A stretch of DNA of 64,000 nt from an uncultured Collinsella sp. (GTDB lineage: Bacteria; Actinomycetota; Coriobacteriia; Coriobacteriales; Coriobacteriaceae), in the NCBI GenBank assembly GCA_937982065.1, contig CALJMO010000052.1:1-64000 (forward strand). The letters are read 5' to 3'. Position numbers and translations under genes: made by a program. The notes beneath the pieces are model-generated. The model was not told the origin of the DNA, did no database searches, and saw only the letters and a program-made list of their open reading frames with translations. Below, in pieces: positions 33,314 to 42,624 of the stretch; position 1 is the first letter of the stretch, and each line of letters starts with the position of its first letter.

Positions 33314-34456
33314 CTAGCGTATCTGGATGCCGGCTTTCTTTTTCTCGGCCTTGACGCGATAGAGCTCCGCATCGGCAGCGCGAAGTAAGTCTTGCCAGGT
33401 ATCAACACTATCGCCGACCCGCGCGCAACCGATGGACATCCGCAATGCATACGGCACCTCGGCATGCGCGAGCTCGTCGTTGATTGTCGCGCACAGATGC
33501 ATGATATCCTGTTCCGCCGCTGCCTTTTGGAGCACCACGAACTCATCGCCACCATAACGCGCGATAAAGCCACCAGACGCCGAGCAGACATCCTTGAGCG
33601 CCGTCGCAACAACCTGAAGAGCATGGTCGCCCTCCACATGTCCATAGCGATCGTTAATCTGCTTAAAGCCGTCAGCGTCCATCATAAGCAGATATACATC
33701 TTCGGCCTGATCCACATTTGAAAAGAGCGACAGCATATAGGTCTCAAAACGGTTGCGGTTGTTGAGTCCAGTCAACGGGTCAGTCGAGATCAGTTGCTCC
33801 TGGCAGATGATATAGAGCAGCAACATGCTAATCATTATGCCGACACAAAGGCCAGGCACCGAGTATACGATCTGAAAGGTACCGCCCACCAGGGCCGGAA
33901 TGGCGAAAAATGCCAAGGTTCGATAGATAGCCTTCGTCTGCAGGCTCTCGACCCTACGAGATTGCACAAACGCATGCAGGGACGTATGTATAACGTAACA
34001 GTAGCTGACAATGGGCTGGATCATATAGGCAAAGCCGCGACGATACACGCCCTGCGAATCGATATAGAGCAAGGCGTGCGTCCAGTAACTGGTAAAAGCC
34101 AGCACGACCACCAGAGCCGTAGGCAACGTTACAAGCACCACCCTATAGCGCGAGGTCACAAGGCGAGAGCCCTGCATCGTCTCGGAATAGATAAACCAAA
34201 TGAGACACGCGATGGCAAAGAGCGAAAACGAAACCGCGTTGGAAATCCAGTTGGCAGCAATACCCAACGTGCCGTCCGCACCATCCGAAAGCGTCCAGAT
34301 CATATCGAATAATATGTACGCGGCAGAGGTGTAGCCAAGCATGCTAAACAATAGCTGCAGGGTGCTCGAGAACAAGGAGCGACGACTTCGCGCGGCAAGC
34401 CCGATAAGAACAATCATGCATAGCAGGAATATCTCAATCTTGAGTGCCTTAACCAC
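33314..34456 (-). CDS. Membrane-bound diguanylate cyclase (GGDEF)
   Basis: About 380 residues. Roughly the first 215 residues form six to eight membrane helices of no named sensor family. The C-terminal ~165 residues are a GGDEF domain with DPLTGLNNRNRFE, MMDADGFKQINDRYGHVEGDHAL and an intact RYGGDEFVV (GGDEF at 302-306), so it can probably make cyclic-di-GMP. No EAL domain is attached. An inhibitory RxxD site is not obvious. The start is uncertain: I use a GTG nine bases after AGGGA; a TTG six codons earlier has no ribosome site. Confidence 0.88.
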   Translation of the reverse strand: MVKALKIEIFLLCMIVLIGLAARSRRSLFSSTLQLLFSMLGYTSAAYILFDMIWTLSDGADGTLGIAANWISNAVSFSLFAIACLIWFIYSETMQGSRLVTSRYRVVLVTLPTALVVVLAFTSYWTHALLYIDSQGVYRRGFAYMIQPIVSYCYVIHTSLHAFVQSRRVESLQTKAIYRTLAFFAIPALVGGTFQIVYSVPGLCVGIMISMLLLYIICQEQLISTDPLTGLNNRNRFETYMLSLFSNVDQAEDVYLLMMDADGFKQINDRYGHVEGDHALQVVATALKDVCSASGGFIARYGGDEFVVLQKAAAEQDIMHLCATINDELAHAEVPYALRMSIGCARVGDSVDTWQDLLRAADAELYRVKAEKKKAGIQIR

Positions 34457-34521
34457 TAGACGCCATCCCTTCAATATCCGAATGGTCAGAATCGCCCAAT
34501 TCGAATCAGGGCAATAAACAC

Positions 34522-34546
34522 CCCTTTACTCCGCAGGAGTAAAGGG
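34522..34546. repeat. Perfect hairpin CCCTTTACTCC-GCA-GGAGTAAAGGG
   Basis: An 11-base stem with a three-base loop between the GGDEF gene and the kdgT terminator. No T-run; function unknown. Confidence 0.5.
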
Positions 34547-34558
34547 AATCATAGCAAA

Positions 34559-34598
34559 GCGCCCGAACATCACTGCAAAACAGTTTCTGTTCGGGCGC
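34559..34598 (-). terminator. Terminator of kdgT
   Basis: GCGCCCGAACA pairs with TGTTCGGGCGC over an 18-base loop, followed on the minus strand by TTTGC. It lies about 50 bases after the kdgT stop. Confidence 0.6.
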
Positions 34599-34645
34599 TC
34601 GGACGACGCGAACTGCACGCCGGAATCAATTATCGGTAACGGCCG

Positions 34646-35668
34646 TTACTCGCCATCGATGTCGGTCGCGACGGCCTCCTCGATGGCCTCGACACCGGCA
34701 GGCGACAGGTCCTCCTTGCCCTGGCAGAACTTCTTGTCGACCCAGCCGGTCAGAATCGGAGCCATGATTGCCGTGATGATAACGGCAGTAGCGATCTGCG
34801 CATACGCAGTGGGCGCAAGCTCGGCATAGCGCGGAGCGACCTCGGCGAGGGCGACCGGCGTGGTCATGGCCGTGCCGGCAATGGTGGAACATGCCACAGC
34901 CGCCTTACCGTTGCCGCCACACAGACGCTCAAAGGCAAAGGTAATGGGACCGACGATAAAGAGCGTGATGAGACCCAGCAGGATGCCCGAAATGCCACCG
35001 GCGATGAAGCTCGAAAGGCTCATGGACGCACCGAGCTGAAAACCAATTACAGCAATCGCGGGATTGGCGCCGGGAACCAGCAGGTTCTTGATAAACGGGA
35101 ACAAGTTGCCCAGGACCATGCCGATAACAAGCGGCAGGATGGATCCGATGATGGTGCCGACAGGGATGTTGGCAAGACCCGAAACACCAAGGATGATCAT
35201 CGTGACGGCGGGGCCGGCCGTAAAGAACAGGATACCGACGGCGCCCTGCTCGGACTCATCGCCGAACTCGCCCATGATGCCCGTATAGAGCGCCATGTTG
35301 CAAAACGTAATGCCGCCGATGATGGAAACCGAGCTCAGGCCTAAAAAGTTATCGTTAAAGAAGTACGCGACGCCCAGACCCAGCGCGGCTGCCACTACAA
35401 GCTTAGGAATCAGCACGACGATGCCGGTCTTGATGGCGCCCGGCGTGGACTTAAAGCTGATGCCGGCGCCCACGAACAGCAAGATCGCGGCAACGATGGT
35501 GTTGGAGCCGCCGCGGCAGGCAGCCGTAAAGAAGCCGCCGACCTCAAAGACCTGCGGGCAGAAGGTATTGAGCAAAAGGCCGACGATCATCGGATAGATC
35601 ATGATGTCGCCCGGGATACGCGGGACCTTGAATTTCTTTTGCTCGTTGGCGGTCGCTTCCTGTGCCAT
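34646..35668 (-). CDS. kdgT: 2-keto-3-deoxygluconate permease
   Basis: 340 residues with about ten membrane helices. The protein matches KdgT in length and motifs (IPGDIMIYPMIVGLLLNTF, GGFFTAACRGGSNTIVAAILLFVGAGI, FCNMALYTGIMGEFGDESEQGA, and the late CSTIAGTAMTTPVALAEVAP). It imports 2-keto-3-deoxygluconate, a product of pectin or uronic-acid breakdown, by proton symport. No kdgK, kdgA or uronate genes lie nearby in this window, so its partners are elsewhere or its substrate differs. The start has GGGGGT upstream. Confidence 0.9.
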   Translation of the reverse strand: MAQEATANEQKKFKVPRIPGDIMIYPMIVGLLLNTFCPQVFEVGGFFTAACRGGSNTIVAAILLFVGAGISFKSTPGAIKTGIVVLIPKLVVAAALGLGVAYFFNDNFLGLSSVSIIGGITFCNMALYTGIMGEFGDESEQGAVGILFFTAGPAVTMIILGVSGLANIPVGTIIGSILPLVIGMVLGNLFPFIKNLLVPGANPAIAVIGFQLGASMSLSSFIAGGISGILLGLITLFIVGPITFAFERLCGGNGKAAVACSTIAGTAMTTPVALAEVAPRYAELAPTAYAQIATAVIITAIMAPILTGWVDKKFCQGKEDLSPAGVEAIEEAVATDIDGE

Positions 35669-35818
35669 GAAACCCCCATTTCCGCTGACGGGGTACAAAA
35701 GCCCACGTCACGCTTTGCTACAGTAAAGTTTGACCATGGTACCAGAAGAAATAGACCAGCTCGGTGAAAAATCCGACAAGTTGGGATGGAACGAGATTCG
35801 GCGCCCGCGACGCCACCC

Positions 35819-36142
35819 CTATATAAGGCTCAAGACAATATAGAGTACGATGCCCGAGACGCAGCACCACAGCATCGATTTTGTCTTGACCGCCACGACC
35901 ACGACGCCGACGGCCGCAATCCAGGGAACCAAGGCAGGCCAGAGTCCCGCGTCGAACGCGCCGGGGCTCACCAAGTCGTTGGCGACCAGCGCGGCAAAGG
36001 CAGCGGGCGGGATATAGCCCAGGGCCTCGGTAATGCGGGGCGACAGGGTCCGCCCGCGCAAGGCGAACGCCGGCGCGATGCGAAAGAACGCGATAGCAGC
36101 CCACGACGACAGCCACAGAACCAAGAACTCGTTAACGGGCAT
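35819..36142 (-). CDS. azlD: AzlD-like branched-chain amino acid exporter subunit
   Basis: 107 residues with three to four membrane helices (VLWLSSWAAIAFFRIAPAFALRGR, YIPPAAFAALVANDLV, PWIAAVGVVVVAVKTKS, WCCVSGIVLYIVLSLI). Length and pattern fit AzlD, the small partner of AzlC. GAGGTG precedes the ATG by six bases. It overlaps azlC by 11 bases, so the two are made together. Confidence 0.88.
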   Translation of the reverse strand: MPVNEFLVLWLSSWAAIAFFRIAPAFALRGRTLSPRITEALGYIPPAAFAALVANDLVSPGAFDAGLWPALVPWIAAVGVVVVAVKTKSMLWCCVSGIVLYIVLSLI

Positions 36143-36824
36143 CGCGGGCACCTCTTCCGTCAAATACTGCATCGCACGCCAACGCAATGGCAATGCCGGC
36201 CACGACGCTTGCCGGCACGGCAATATTCACGAGGCCCAAGAACTTGCATACGGCGACGGACACCGCGCCCGAAACCGCCGCGACAACGTTGCCGCGCGAC
36301 AGCCGCTGCGAAAAGAGCAGGCAGATAAAGAGCGAGGTGCAGACAAAGGCTGCAATGGCGGTGGGAACATCGACAACGGCGCCGACGATGGCGCCCATCG
36401 TACACGAAACGCCCCATGTTGCGATGAGGATCACGTTGAGCACAAAGGACTCGCGCGGGCCCCAATCCTCCCCTTCAACCAACTTGGCAAGCGAGATGCC
36501 ATATGCCTCCTCGGTAAGTGTCGCGGCAACAGCCAGCGTCTGACGCTTCGAGGCACCCGTCAGATGCGGCGCGATCGATGCCGAGTAAAGCGCAAAACGC
36601 GAGGAGATGGCGGCAACGCTCGCGATAATCGAAGGTGCCGGTACGCCCGCCAGCCAAAGATTGCAGATCATAAACTGGCCGCTGCCCGTCACAAACGTGC
36701 TGCTCAGGGCAAAGACCATCCAGGGCTCCATTCCCGTCTGCCCCATGATCATTCCGCACGGCGCGCCTATTGCAACATAGGTAAGCATCACCGGCCAGAC
36801 GGTTCTAACGATTTTGAGCACCAT
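36132..36824 (-). CDS. azlC: AzlC-like branched-chain amino acid exporter
   Basis: 230 residues with six to seven membrane helices. The AzlC core is seen in PVMLTYVAIGAPCGMIMGQTGM, TFVTGSGQFMICNLWLAG, ISSRFALYSASIAPHL and TLTEEAYGISL. With AzlD it forms an exporter of leucine-type amino acids or analogues. I use the ATG beginning MVLKIVRTVWPV; an upstream TTG in frame is not convincing. It forms the first gene of the azlCD pair. Confidence 0.88.
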   Translation of the reverse strand: MVLKIVRTVWPVMLTYVAIGAPCGMIMGQTGMEPWMVFALSSTFVTGSGQFMICNLWLAGVPAPSIIASVAAISSRFALYSASIAPHLTGASKRQTLAVAATLTEEAYGISLAKLVEGEDWGPRESFVLNVILIATWGVSCTMGAIVGAVVDVPTAIAAFVCTSLFICLLFSQRLSRGNVVAAVSGAVSVAVCKFLGLVNIAVPASVVAGIAIALACDAVFDGRGARDAR

Positions 36825-36950
36825 ACGCTTCTCATCCTGACAAGGTCTCCGAGCCGCATGTAGCGATACGGCAGAATCATCATCCGACAGCAACCGAGTT
36901 CACCTACAATTGCCACCGGATCGAAAGACACAACTTTTTAGGAAGTCATT

Positions 36951-37763
36951 ATGACAGCTATCGATCGAGACCGGGCGCGCGCGGCCTTCAAAAGCTACAC
37001 CGATGCCTACGACGCCACCAACCCACGCATCGCGCTCAAAATCGAGCATACGTACCACGTGGCCGAGGCATGCGATGCCGTAGCGCGCGAGCAGGGCTGG
37101 TCGTCAGAAGATATTGACCTGGCATGGCTTTGCGGCCTGCTACACGATATGGGCCGCTTTGAGCAGCTGCGACGCTGGGACACCTTTAAGGACGCCGAGA
37201 GCATGAGCCATGCGGCGCTGGGCATCGAGGTCCTCTTTGGCGAGAATCCCGCCGATGCACCCGCCACGACAAACATCCGTGACTTTATCGAAACCGGTGC
37301 GCATGACGAGCTCATCCGAGCGAGCATCGCCTATCACAGCGACTTTCGCCTGCCGGCACAACTCGACGAGCGTACACGGTGCTTCTGCGATATCGTGCGC
37401 GATGGTGACAAGATCGACATTATGCGCACCATCGCCGACAGCACCGTCGACACTATCCTCAAGGTGGACGAGAAGACGTTTCTCGGCAGCCGTTTCTCGT
37501 CGCCGACACTTGCCGCCTTTGACGAGCACCGCTGCGTCGCACGCGATGAGCGCGATGAGCCCGCCGACTTCTTGGTGGGGCTTATCTGCTTTATGTTTGA
37601 GCTCGTCTATCCAGCAAGCCGCGCGCTGGCGCGCGAACAGGGCGATATCCACCGCCTGCTCGACGCGCCCTTTGGCATTACGCGGCCCTTTACCGACCCC
37701 GCCACGCAGGCAACCTGGAGCCGCCTAAAGGACGAGATGCGCGACTGGCTGGCGCGCGCCTAG
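36951..37763 (+). CDS. HD-domain phosphohydrolase
   Basis: 270 residues. The HD superfamily metal site is visible: His33 in IEHTYHV, His65-Asp66 in LLHDMGRF, a later His in SHAALG and YHSDF, and Asp in DGDKIDIMR. These proteins hydrolyse phosphate esters of nucleotides; the substrate here is not known. The start follows AGGAAG. Its end overlaps the convergent etfA gene by four bases. Confidence 0.82.
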   Translation: MTAIDRDRARAAFKSYTDAYDATNPRIALKIEHTYHVAEACDAVAREQGWSSEDIDLAWLCGLLHDMGRFEQLRRWDTFKDAESMSHAALGIEVLFGENPADAPATTNIRDFIETGAHDELIRASIAYHSDFRLPAQLDERTRCFCDIVRDGDKIDIMRTIADSTVDTILKVDEKTFLGSRFSSPTLAAFDEHRCVARDERDEPADFLVGLICFMFELVYPASRALAREQGDIHRLLDAPFGITRPFTDPATQATWSRLKDEMRDWLARA

Positions 37764-38965
37764 CGCTCAAGCTGGGCCAGCAGCTCCTCGACGACCTCGA
37801 CGGCGTCCCCAACAACCTTGTACTGGGCAGCACCGAAAATGGGGGCATCCGGGTCCTCGTTAATGGCGATAATGCACTCCGCCCCACCGATGCCGGCAAG
37901 ATGCTGAATGGCGCCCGAAACACCGATACTCACGAGAAGCTTGGGCGAAACCGATACGCCCGTCTGGCCAATCTGATGGCGATACTCCAACCAGCCGGCC
38001 TCCACGACAGGTCGCGTGCAGCCAAGCTCGGCTCCCAGAGCCTCGGCGAGCCTTCGCATCAACGGCAGGTTTTTCTTGGAACCAATGCCGCGACCCACCA
38101 CGACCAGGCACTCGGCATTGGCGATCGAGGGCTGCTGTCCCCACTCCTCGGCGGGAATCGAGATCTCGACACGAGCCTTAGCATCATCCGCAAGCGATAT
38201 CTGGGTGATCGTGCCAGAGCGGCCGTAGTCGAAGTCGGGAGCCTTAAAGATACCGGGGCGCACCGTTGCCATCTGCGGACGGTGGTTGGGGCAAATGATG
38301 GTGGCCATCAGGTTGCCGCCAAACGCCGGACGCGTCTGTTGCAGCAGTCCCGTCTCTGCATCCATCGAAAGTACGGTGCAGTCAGCCGTAAGGCCCGTCT
38401 GCAAACGCACGGCAACGCCGGGTGCCAGTTCGCGACCAAAAGCGGTCGCACCGTATAGGATGGCCTCGGGTTTGCGTTCGGCTACCAAATCGCAGATCAA
38501 GCGGGCGTAGACCTCCGCATCGTTTTGGCGCAGGCGCTCGTCGCGACAGGTCAGGACTTCGTCGGCGCCCGCGCAAACCAGATGCTCCAGGTCCCCGAGC
38601 GAGCCCTCGGGGCTCATGCCGACCAGTGCCACCAGACGGCAGCCGCGAGCATCGGCAAGCTCGCGCCCCTTGCCCATAAGCTCATAGGCAACGGGAGTCA
38701 CCGTATCGCGCTCGTCGGTCTGCGCGAATACCCAAATGTCTCGATATGCATCAAGGTCCACCGCACCAGCAGCCTCGTCACGCTCGATCGAGATAGCGTT
38801 GACAGGGCAGGCGTCGACGCACCCACCGCATAGGATGCAGCCGTCGGTTACGCGGGCGCATCGGCTTGATCGCTCGCCTTCCACTACGATGCCGCCCGAG
38901 GCACAGGCGCGAACGCAGCGACCGCAACCGATGCAGGCTTCGCTATCGATATTCAATCCGCTCAT
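37760..38965 (-). CDS. etfA: Electron transfer flavoprotein alpha subunit with N-terminal ferredoxin domain
   Basis: 401 residues. The first 65 residues hold two cysteine clusters, CIGCGRCVRAC and CILCGGCVDACP, enough for two [4Fe-4S] centres. The ETF alpha domains follow, with the FAD-binding C-terminal part VVVGRGIGSKKNL, GWLEYRHQIGQTGVSVSPKLLVSIGVSGAIQHLAGI and IAINEDPDAPIF. An ETF alpha with its own ferredoxin domain is typical of LctC/CarE-type electron-bifurcating ETFs. Its start touches the etfB stop; with the dehydrogenase upstream it forms a three-gene operon. Confidence 0.93.
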   Translation of the reverse strand: MSGLNIDSEACIGCGRCVRACASGGIVVEGERSSRCARVTDGCILCGGCVDACPVNAISIERDEAAGAVDLDAYRDIWVFAQTDERDTVTPVAYELMGKGRELADARGCRLVALVGMSPEGSLGDLEHLVCAGADEVLTCRDERLRQNDAEVYARLICDLVAERKPEAILYGATAFGRELAPGVAVRLQTGLTADCTVLSMDAETGLLQQTRPAFGGNLMATIICPNHRPQMATVRPGIFKAPDFDYGRSGTITQISLADDAKARVEISIPAEEWGQQPSIANAECLVVVGRGIGSKKNLPLMRRLAEALGAELGCTRPVVEAGWLEYRHQIGQTGVSVSPKLLVSIGVSGAIQHLAGIGGAECIIAINEDPDAPIFGAAQYKVVGDAVEVVEELLAQLER

Positions 38966-39781
38966 CTATGCCATCCCCTCGATAATCTTGGCGAGCTTTT
39001 CCGCCTGCTCGGATGCCGTGCCCTCAACGGTCTCGCACGTTTGATCACGGTCGGGCACAAACGAGCGCACGACCTGCGTCGGCGATCCGGCAAGACCGCA
39101 ACGCGAGGGGTCGGCGTTCACGTCGGCAGCGCTGACCACGCGCACGTCCGCATCCTCGGATGCGCGGATACCGGCAATACTCGGCATACGCAGCTGGCCA
39201 ATCTCCTTGGCGGTCGTCATCGCACACGGCATCTCAAGATAGACCGTCTCCTCGCCGGCATCGCAGCCGTGAACAAGCGCCAGTGAACCACAGGTCGTAA
39301 AGCCCGCGCTCTGCACGCAGCTCACGTCGGTCACACAGGGAATCTCAAAAGCACCGGCCAGCTCGGGGCCGATCTGGGCCGTATCGCCGTCCACTGCCAT
39401 CTTGCCGCAGATGAGCAGGTCGAAGTCCTCGTCGAGAGCCTCGATGCCGCATTTGAGGGCATAGGTGGTGGCTAGGGTATCGGCACCTGCAAAGGCGCGA
39501 TCGGTCAGCAGCAGCGCGTCGTCGGCACCTCGAGCGATGCAGTCGCGCAGCAGCGACTCGGTCGCGTGGATGCCCATCGACACCACCGTTACGCGCACGT
39601 CCATGCCAAAGCCGATAAAGTCGTCTTTCAGCGCCAGCGCGCATTCCAAAGCGCTCGCATCAAAGGGATTAATGACCGCCTGCTTGCCATCGCGCACGAT
39701 GGTATTGGTCTTGGGGTCCATCTTGACCTCGGTGCTGCCCGGCACGGCCTTGACGCACACCACCATATGGAAATCGCTCAT
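38966..39781 (-). CDS. etfB: Electron transfer flavoprotein beta subunit
   Basis: 271 residues. Typical ETF beta sequence: start DFHMVVCVKAVPGSTEVKMDPKTNTIVRDG, INPFDASALECALALKD, the signature CGKMAVDGDTAQIGPELA and the adenine-binding LRMPSIAGIRAS. The ATG nine bases from AAAGGGGG is chosen over a GTG six bases earlier. It sits between the dehydrogenase and etfA and binds AMP or a second FAD in the ETF pair. Confidence 0.93.
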   Translation of the reverse strand: MSDFHMVVCVKAVPGSTEVKMDPKTNTIVRDGKQAVINPFDASALECALALKDDFIGFGMDVRVTVVSMGIHATESLLRDCIARGADDALLLTDRAFAGADTLATTYALKCGIEALDEDFDLLICGKMAVDGDTAQIGPELAGAFEIPCVTDVSCVQSAGFTTCGSLALVHGCDAGEETVYLEMPCAMTTAKEIGQLRMPSIAGIRASEDADVRVVSAADVNADPSRCGLAGSPTQVVRSFVPDRDQTCETVEGTASEQAEKLAKIIEGMA

Positions 39782-39783
39782 CT

Positions 39784-41385
39784 TCACGCGCCCCCTTTCT
39801 GGACGAGCTCATCCAAGAGCTTCTCCGAAAACAGGTTGCCGCGACCCAGCTGCCCGTCGGGATCGAGCTGGAGCTTGAGCCGCGCCGACTCGACCATGGC
39901 CTCGTGACCGTACATCGTCTCTAAGAAGCCCGCCTTGATCTTGCCGACGCCGTGCTCGGCAGAAACGGCACCGCCCATAGCCGTTACCTCCGCAGCCCAC
40001 TGGGCAAACAGCTCGCCACCGCGACGGTAGTCCTGCGCATCGCGCGGCAGGATGTTCACATGCAGATGGTTGTTACCGATGTGCCCCCAGGCAGCAGATT
40101 CAAGCCCGCTTTCGGCCAGTGTGCGGCGATAGAGGACCACGACATCGGCAAGGCGTGCATTGGGCACCGACATGTCCGAACCCAGTTTGGTGATGGTGGG
40201 ATCCGTGCGGCGACGCTCGTCGATAAGCATATTGACGCTCTCGGGGACCGCATGGCGGAAGAACCGCTGGCACTCGCGATCAACCTCGGTGCGCGCGACC
40301 CATGTCGCATCGTCGCGGCCACCCGCAAACTCGAGCACCCATCCCAGGTGGTACAGTTCCTCGGTCGCCTGGGCCTCGTCATCGCAGTCGAGCTCCACGT
40401 ACACACAGACCTTGGCCTCTTTGTCGAGCGCCGGCAGCGAGGCAAACGCCGTCGACTGCTCGCGCTGGCGACGTAGAATATTCAGGGCGCCAGCGTCGAA
40501 GTACTCGATGGCAGCCGCATGGGACAGGACGGGACGCACGGAATCGGTAAAGGACACGGCCTTGTCTTCGCTATCGAAAAAGCAGCTCACACCCCAAACG
40601 ACCGCAGGCGCCGCCTGCAGGGCAATCTCGAGCTCGGTGATAACGCCGAGCGTGCCGCAAGCACCGATAAAGAGGTCGATGGCGTCCATTTCGTCCGCAA
40701 CGAAATAGCCTGAGGCATTTTTTGTCTTGGGCATGGTATAGCCGGGAAGATCGAGCTCGAGCGTACGGCCCACTGCCGTCACGAGCGACAGGTGGCGGCC
40801 CTGGGCAAAAGCCTCGCCGCGCTGAAGCTCAAGCAAATCGCCATCAGCCAGCGCGACGTGGAGTCCCGTGATATGTGGGCGCATGGGACCGTAGGCGTAG
40901 CTGCGGGCACCAGAGGCGTTACATGCCGCCATGCCGCCCAGACAGGCAGATGCCTCGGTGGGATCGGTGGGAAAGAACTGCTCGGGGGCCTCTTGGAACT
41001 CCTCGTAGGCCTCAAGCGATGCCTGGTCCCAACCAGCAGTCGGCAGCACCTTCTTGCTCAGCTGCTTGCGCAGCTCCGAGAGCACAACGCCCGGCTCCAC
41101 GCGCAGCAGAAATTGGCCTTGTTCATCGCGGCGAAGGCCCAAGTAGCGATTCATACGGGAAGTATTGAGGATATGCCCGCCGTGGGGCACGGCACCGGCG
41201 GCAAGGCCGGTTCGGGCGCCCTGAACCGTTACCGGGACACGCTCGGCATGGAGCTTTTCCAAAATGGCACGGACCTCGTCTCCCGTTGTCGGAAACGAGA
41301 TGCTCGAGGCCTCGCCCGATGCGCGAGACTCATCGCGACCATACTCTTCGAACTCGTCGGTGAAGGGTTTGATGGTTGCAGACAC
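39784..41385 (-). CDS. FAD-linked (D-)lactate/glycolate dehydrogenase, GlcD/LctD type
   Basis: 533 residues. FAD-binding domain (PCMH): VPVTVQGARTGLAAGAVPHGGHILN, DPTEASACLGGMAACNASGARSYAYGPMRPHI and GTLGVITELEIALQ. C-terminal FAD-oxidase part: WGHIGNNHLHVNILP and AEHGVGKIKAGFL with the conserved His residues. The length and location next to etfB and etfA-ferredoxin fit LctD of the lactate dehydrogenase/ETF complex, which drives lactate oxidation with NAD+ by using ferredoxin electrons. Substrate could also be glycolate or another 2-hydroxyacid. It starts at GTG with GGGGGAG upstream. Confidence 0.88.
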   Translation of the reverse strand: MSATIKPFTDEFEEYGRDESRASGEASSISFPTTGDEVRAILEKLHAERVPVTVQGARTGLAAGAVPHGGHILNTSRMNRYLGLRRDEQGQFLLRVEPGVVLSELRKQLSKKVLPTAGWDQASLEAYEEFQEAPEQFFPTDPTEASACLGGMAACNASGARSYAYGPMRPHITGLHVALADGDLLELQRGEAFAQGRHLSLVTAVGRTLELDLPGYTMPKTKNASGYFVADEMDAIDLFIGACGTLGVITELEIALQAAPAVVWGVSCFFDSEDKAVSFTDSVRPVLSHAAAIEYFDAGALNILRRQREQSTAFASLPALDKEAKVCVYVELDCDDEAQATEELYHLGWVLEFAGGRDDATWVARTEVDRECQRFFRHAVPESVNMLIDERRRTDPTITKLGSDMSVPNARLADVVVLYRRTLAESGLESAAWGHIGNNHLHVNILPRDAQDYRRGGELFAQWAAEVTAMGGAVSAEHGVGKIKAGFLETMYGHEAMVESARLKLQLDPDGQLGRGNLFSEKLLDELVQKGGA

Positions 41386-41731
41386 GCGAACTCCCCCTTT
41401 AGCTAACTACAGTGTTTGCAGGGAGATGTTACCGCATCGTTTCGTCGACGTGTTCGAGACCGTCTCCATAATTGGTGATTTTTACGTTCGTGCAATTCGG
41501 CGAGCGGCTTGATTTCCTCGGCAGACGATGCTTTTGACACATATGGCCCCGCCGTCGCCGACCGCGCGATTGTCGCTTGAAAAAAGTTGGAGTATTTTTT
41601 GCCGCCTTTTACCTGCGGAGACACCAATCCGTCAAGCATTTGGTCAGCAATTGGTCAAGTAGTGGCTGATACCGTCGGCATCGACAGCCAAAACCGACAG
41701 AAGTTTTGGCCCCAGAAGCAGGGAGGTTCCC
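41386..41731. promoter_or_regulatory. Divergent control region between ldh-etf and surface-protein genes
   Basis: About 345 bases. On the minus strand TTGACG (41630-41635) and TAAAAG (41606-41611) are 18 bases apart and could drive the dehydrogenase operon with a ~215-base leader. On the plus strand GCCAAAAC-(8)-GTTTTGGC (41687-41710) is a perfect dyad just before the next gene. Two TTGGTCA copies lie near 41641 and 41652. No gene is visible. Confidence 0.4.
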
Positions 41732-42028
41732 ATGGCATATTACTGGCCCCAGTACGGCATCGCCATCGAAGTCGACGACGATCCCCATCTCCTGCCTTTC
41801 GACGAAGAGGCATTCCCCGATACGACGGTCTACCACGTTACCACCGATGTGATCTGCGACCCCGAGTCGTTCTCGGCGCTCGCCCACCGCATCGCGCATA
41901 TCCACGACATCGAGCTCCCTCCCGACTTCGACGAGCTTGTCTACTCACGCCGCCTGATGCTTCACATGCTCTTTGGAGCGAACCCGTCCACCTTTGCGCG
42001 CATCTATACCGCCAAGGATGCCGCATGA
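41732..42028 (+). CDS. Hypothetical protein (98 aa)
   Basis: I do not recognise the family. It is acidic, soluble-looking and has no signal peptide or membrane helix; start MAYYWPQYGIAIEVDDDPHLLPFDEEAFPDTTVYHVTTDV. GGGAGG precedes the ATG. Its stop overlaps the start of the next gene in an ATGA, so it is translated with the following exported proteins. Confidence 0.7.
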   Translation: MAYYWPQYGIAIEVDDDPHLLPFDEEAFPDTTVYHVTTDVICDPESFSALAHRIAHIHDIELPPDFDELVYSRRLMLHMLFGANPSTFARIYTAKDAA

Positions 42029-42534
42029 GCGCGAAGAAGCCACCCCACTTTGCAGGCCCGGGTCGTCGCAAGAAGCTCATCGTTGCCTGCTTGGCCATCG
42101 TCTGTGCCCTTGTCGCCGTAGGACTATACGCTTGGCAGTCGCAGCCCGTACCCGAGGCGGGCGCTTCGGTTACGACGGCCGAGGGCAAAACGCGTCAGGA
42201 AATCCAAGATGAGCTCGACGCCATCGTCCGCGACAACATGATGACGATTTCGGTCGCACCGGTCGCTCAGCTGCAGGAGGACGGCAAGCTGCGCGTCAAC
42301 GTGCAAAACGTCCAAGACAATAAATTTCCCCAGCGATTCCGCGTCATCCAAAACGACGAGACCATGTACGAATCCGGTGTGGTCGAGACCGGCAAGACAA
42401 TCGAAACGTGCCCCGCCGGCGACATCAAAGAAGGCGAGGCGTACATCGAGATCCAGGCACTCGATGCCAAGACCCTCGACAGCCACGGCAATCCGACACG
42501 TGTCAAGGTGCGGGTTGAGCAAGCCGAGAACTAG
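42025..42534 (+). CDS. Membrane-anchored extracellular protein
   Basis: 169 residues. A short basic N-terminus (KKPPHFAGPGRRKK) precedes one membrane helix (LIVACLAIVCALVAVGLYAW), after which about 135 residues face outside. The outer part is beta-rich (LRVNVQNVQDN, FRVIQNDETMYESGVVETGKTIE, YIEIQALDAKTLDSHGNPTRVKVRVEQ), which looks like an immunoglobulin-type domain of Gram-positive surface proteins. No family name is supported. It belongs to the 41.7-44.9 kb gene group. Confidence 0.7.
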   Translation: MSAKKPPHFAGPGRRKKLIVACLAIVCALVAVGLYAWQSQPVPEAGASVTTAEGKTRQEIQDELDAIVRDNMMTISVAPVAQLQEDGKLRVNVQNVQDNKFPQRFRVIQNDETMYESGVVETGKTIETCPAGDIKEGEAYIEIQALDAKTLDSHGNPTRVKVRVEQAEN

Positions 42535-42624
42535 CTTTTCCGGCCGACGCGGCACCGCACGCAATTCACCAGCATTCGTCCAATCATCGCGGGGACGGCC
42601 CGCGGCGAATAGAAAGGAACGACC

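Noticed and set aside
41587..42534. A 315-residue gene starting at 41587
   Set aside because: The first 146 codons overlap the control region and the 98-residue gene and look random; the real start is the ATG at 42025, which has an ATGA overlap with the preceding gene.
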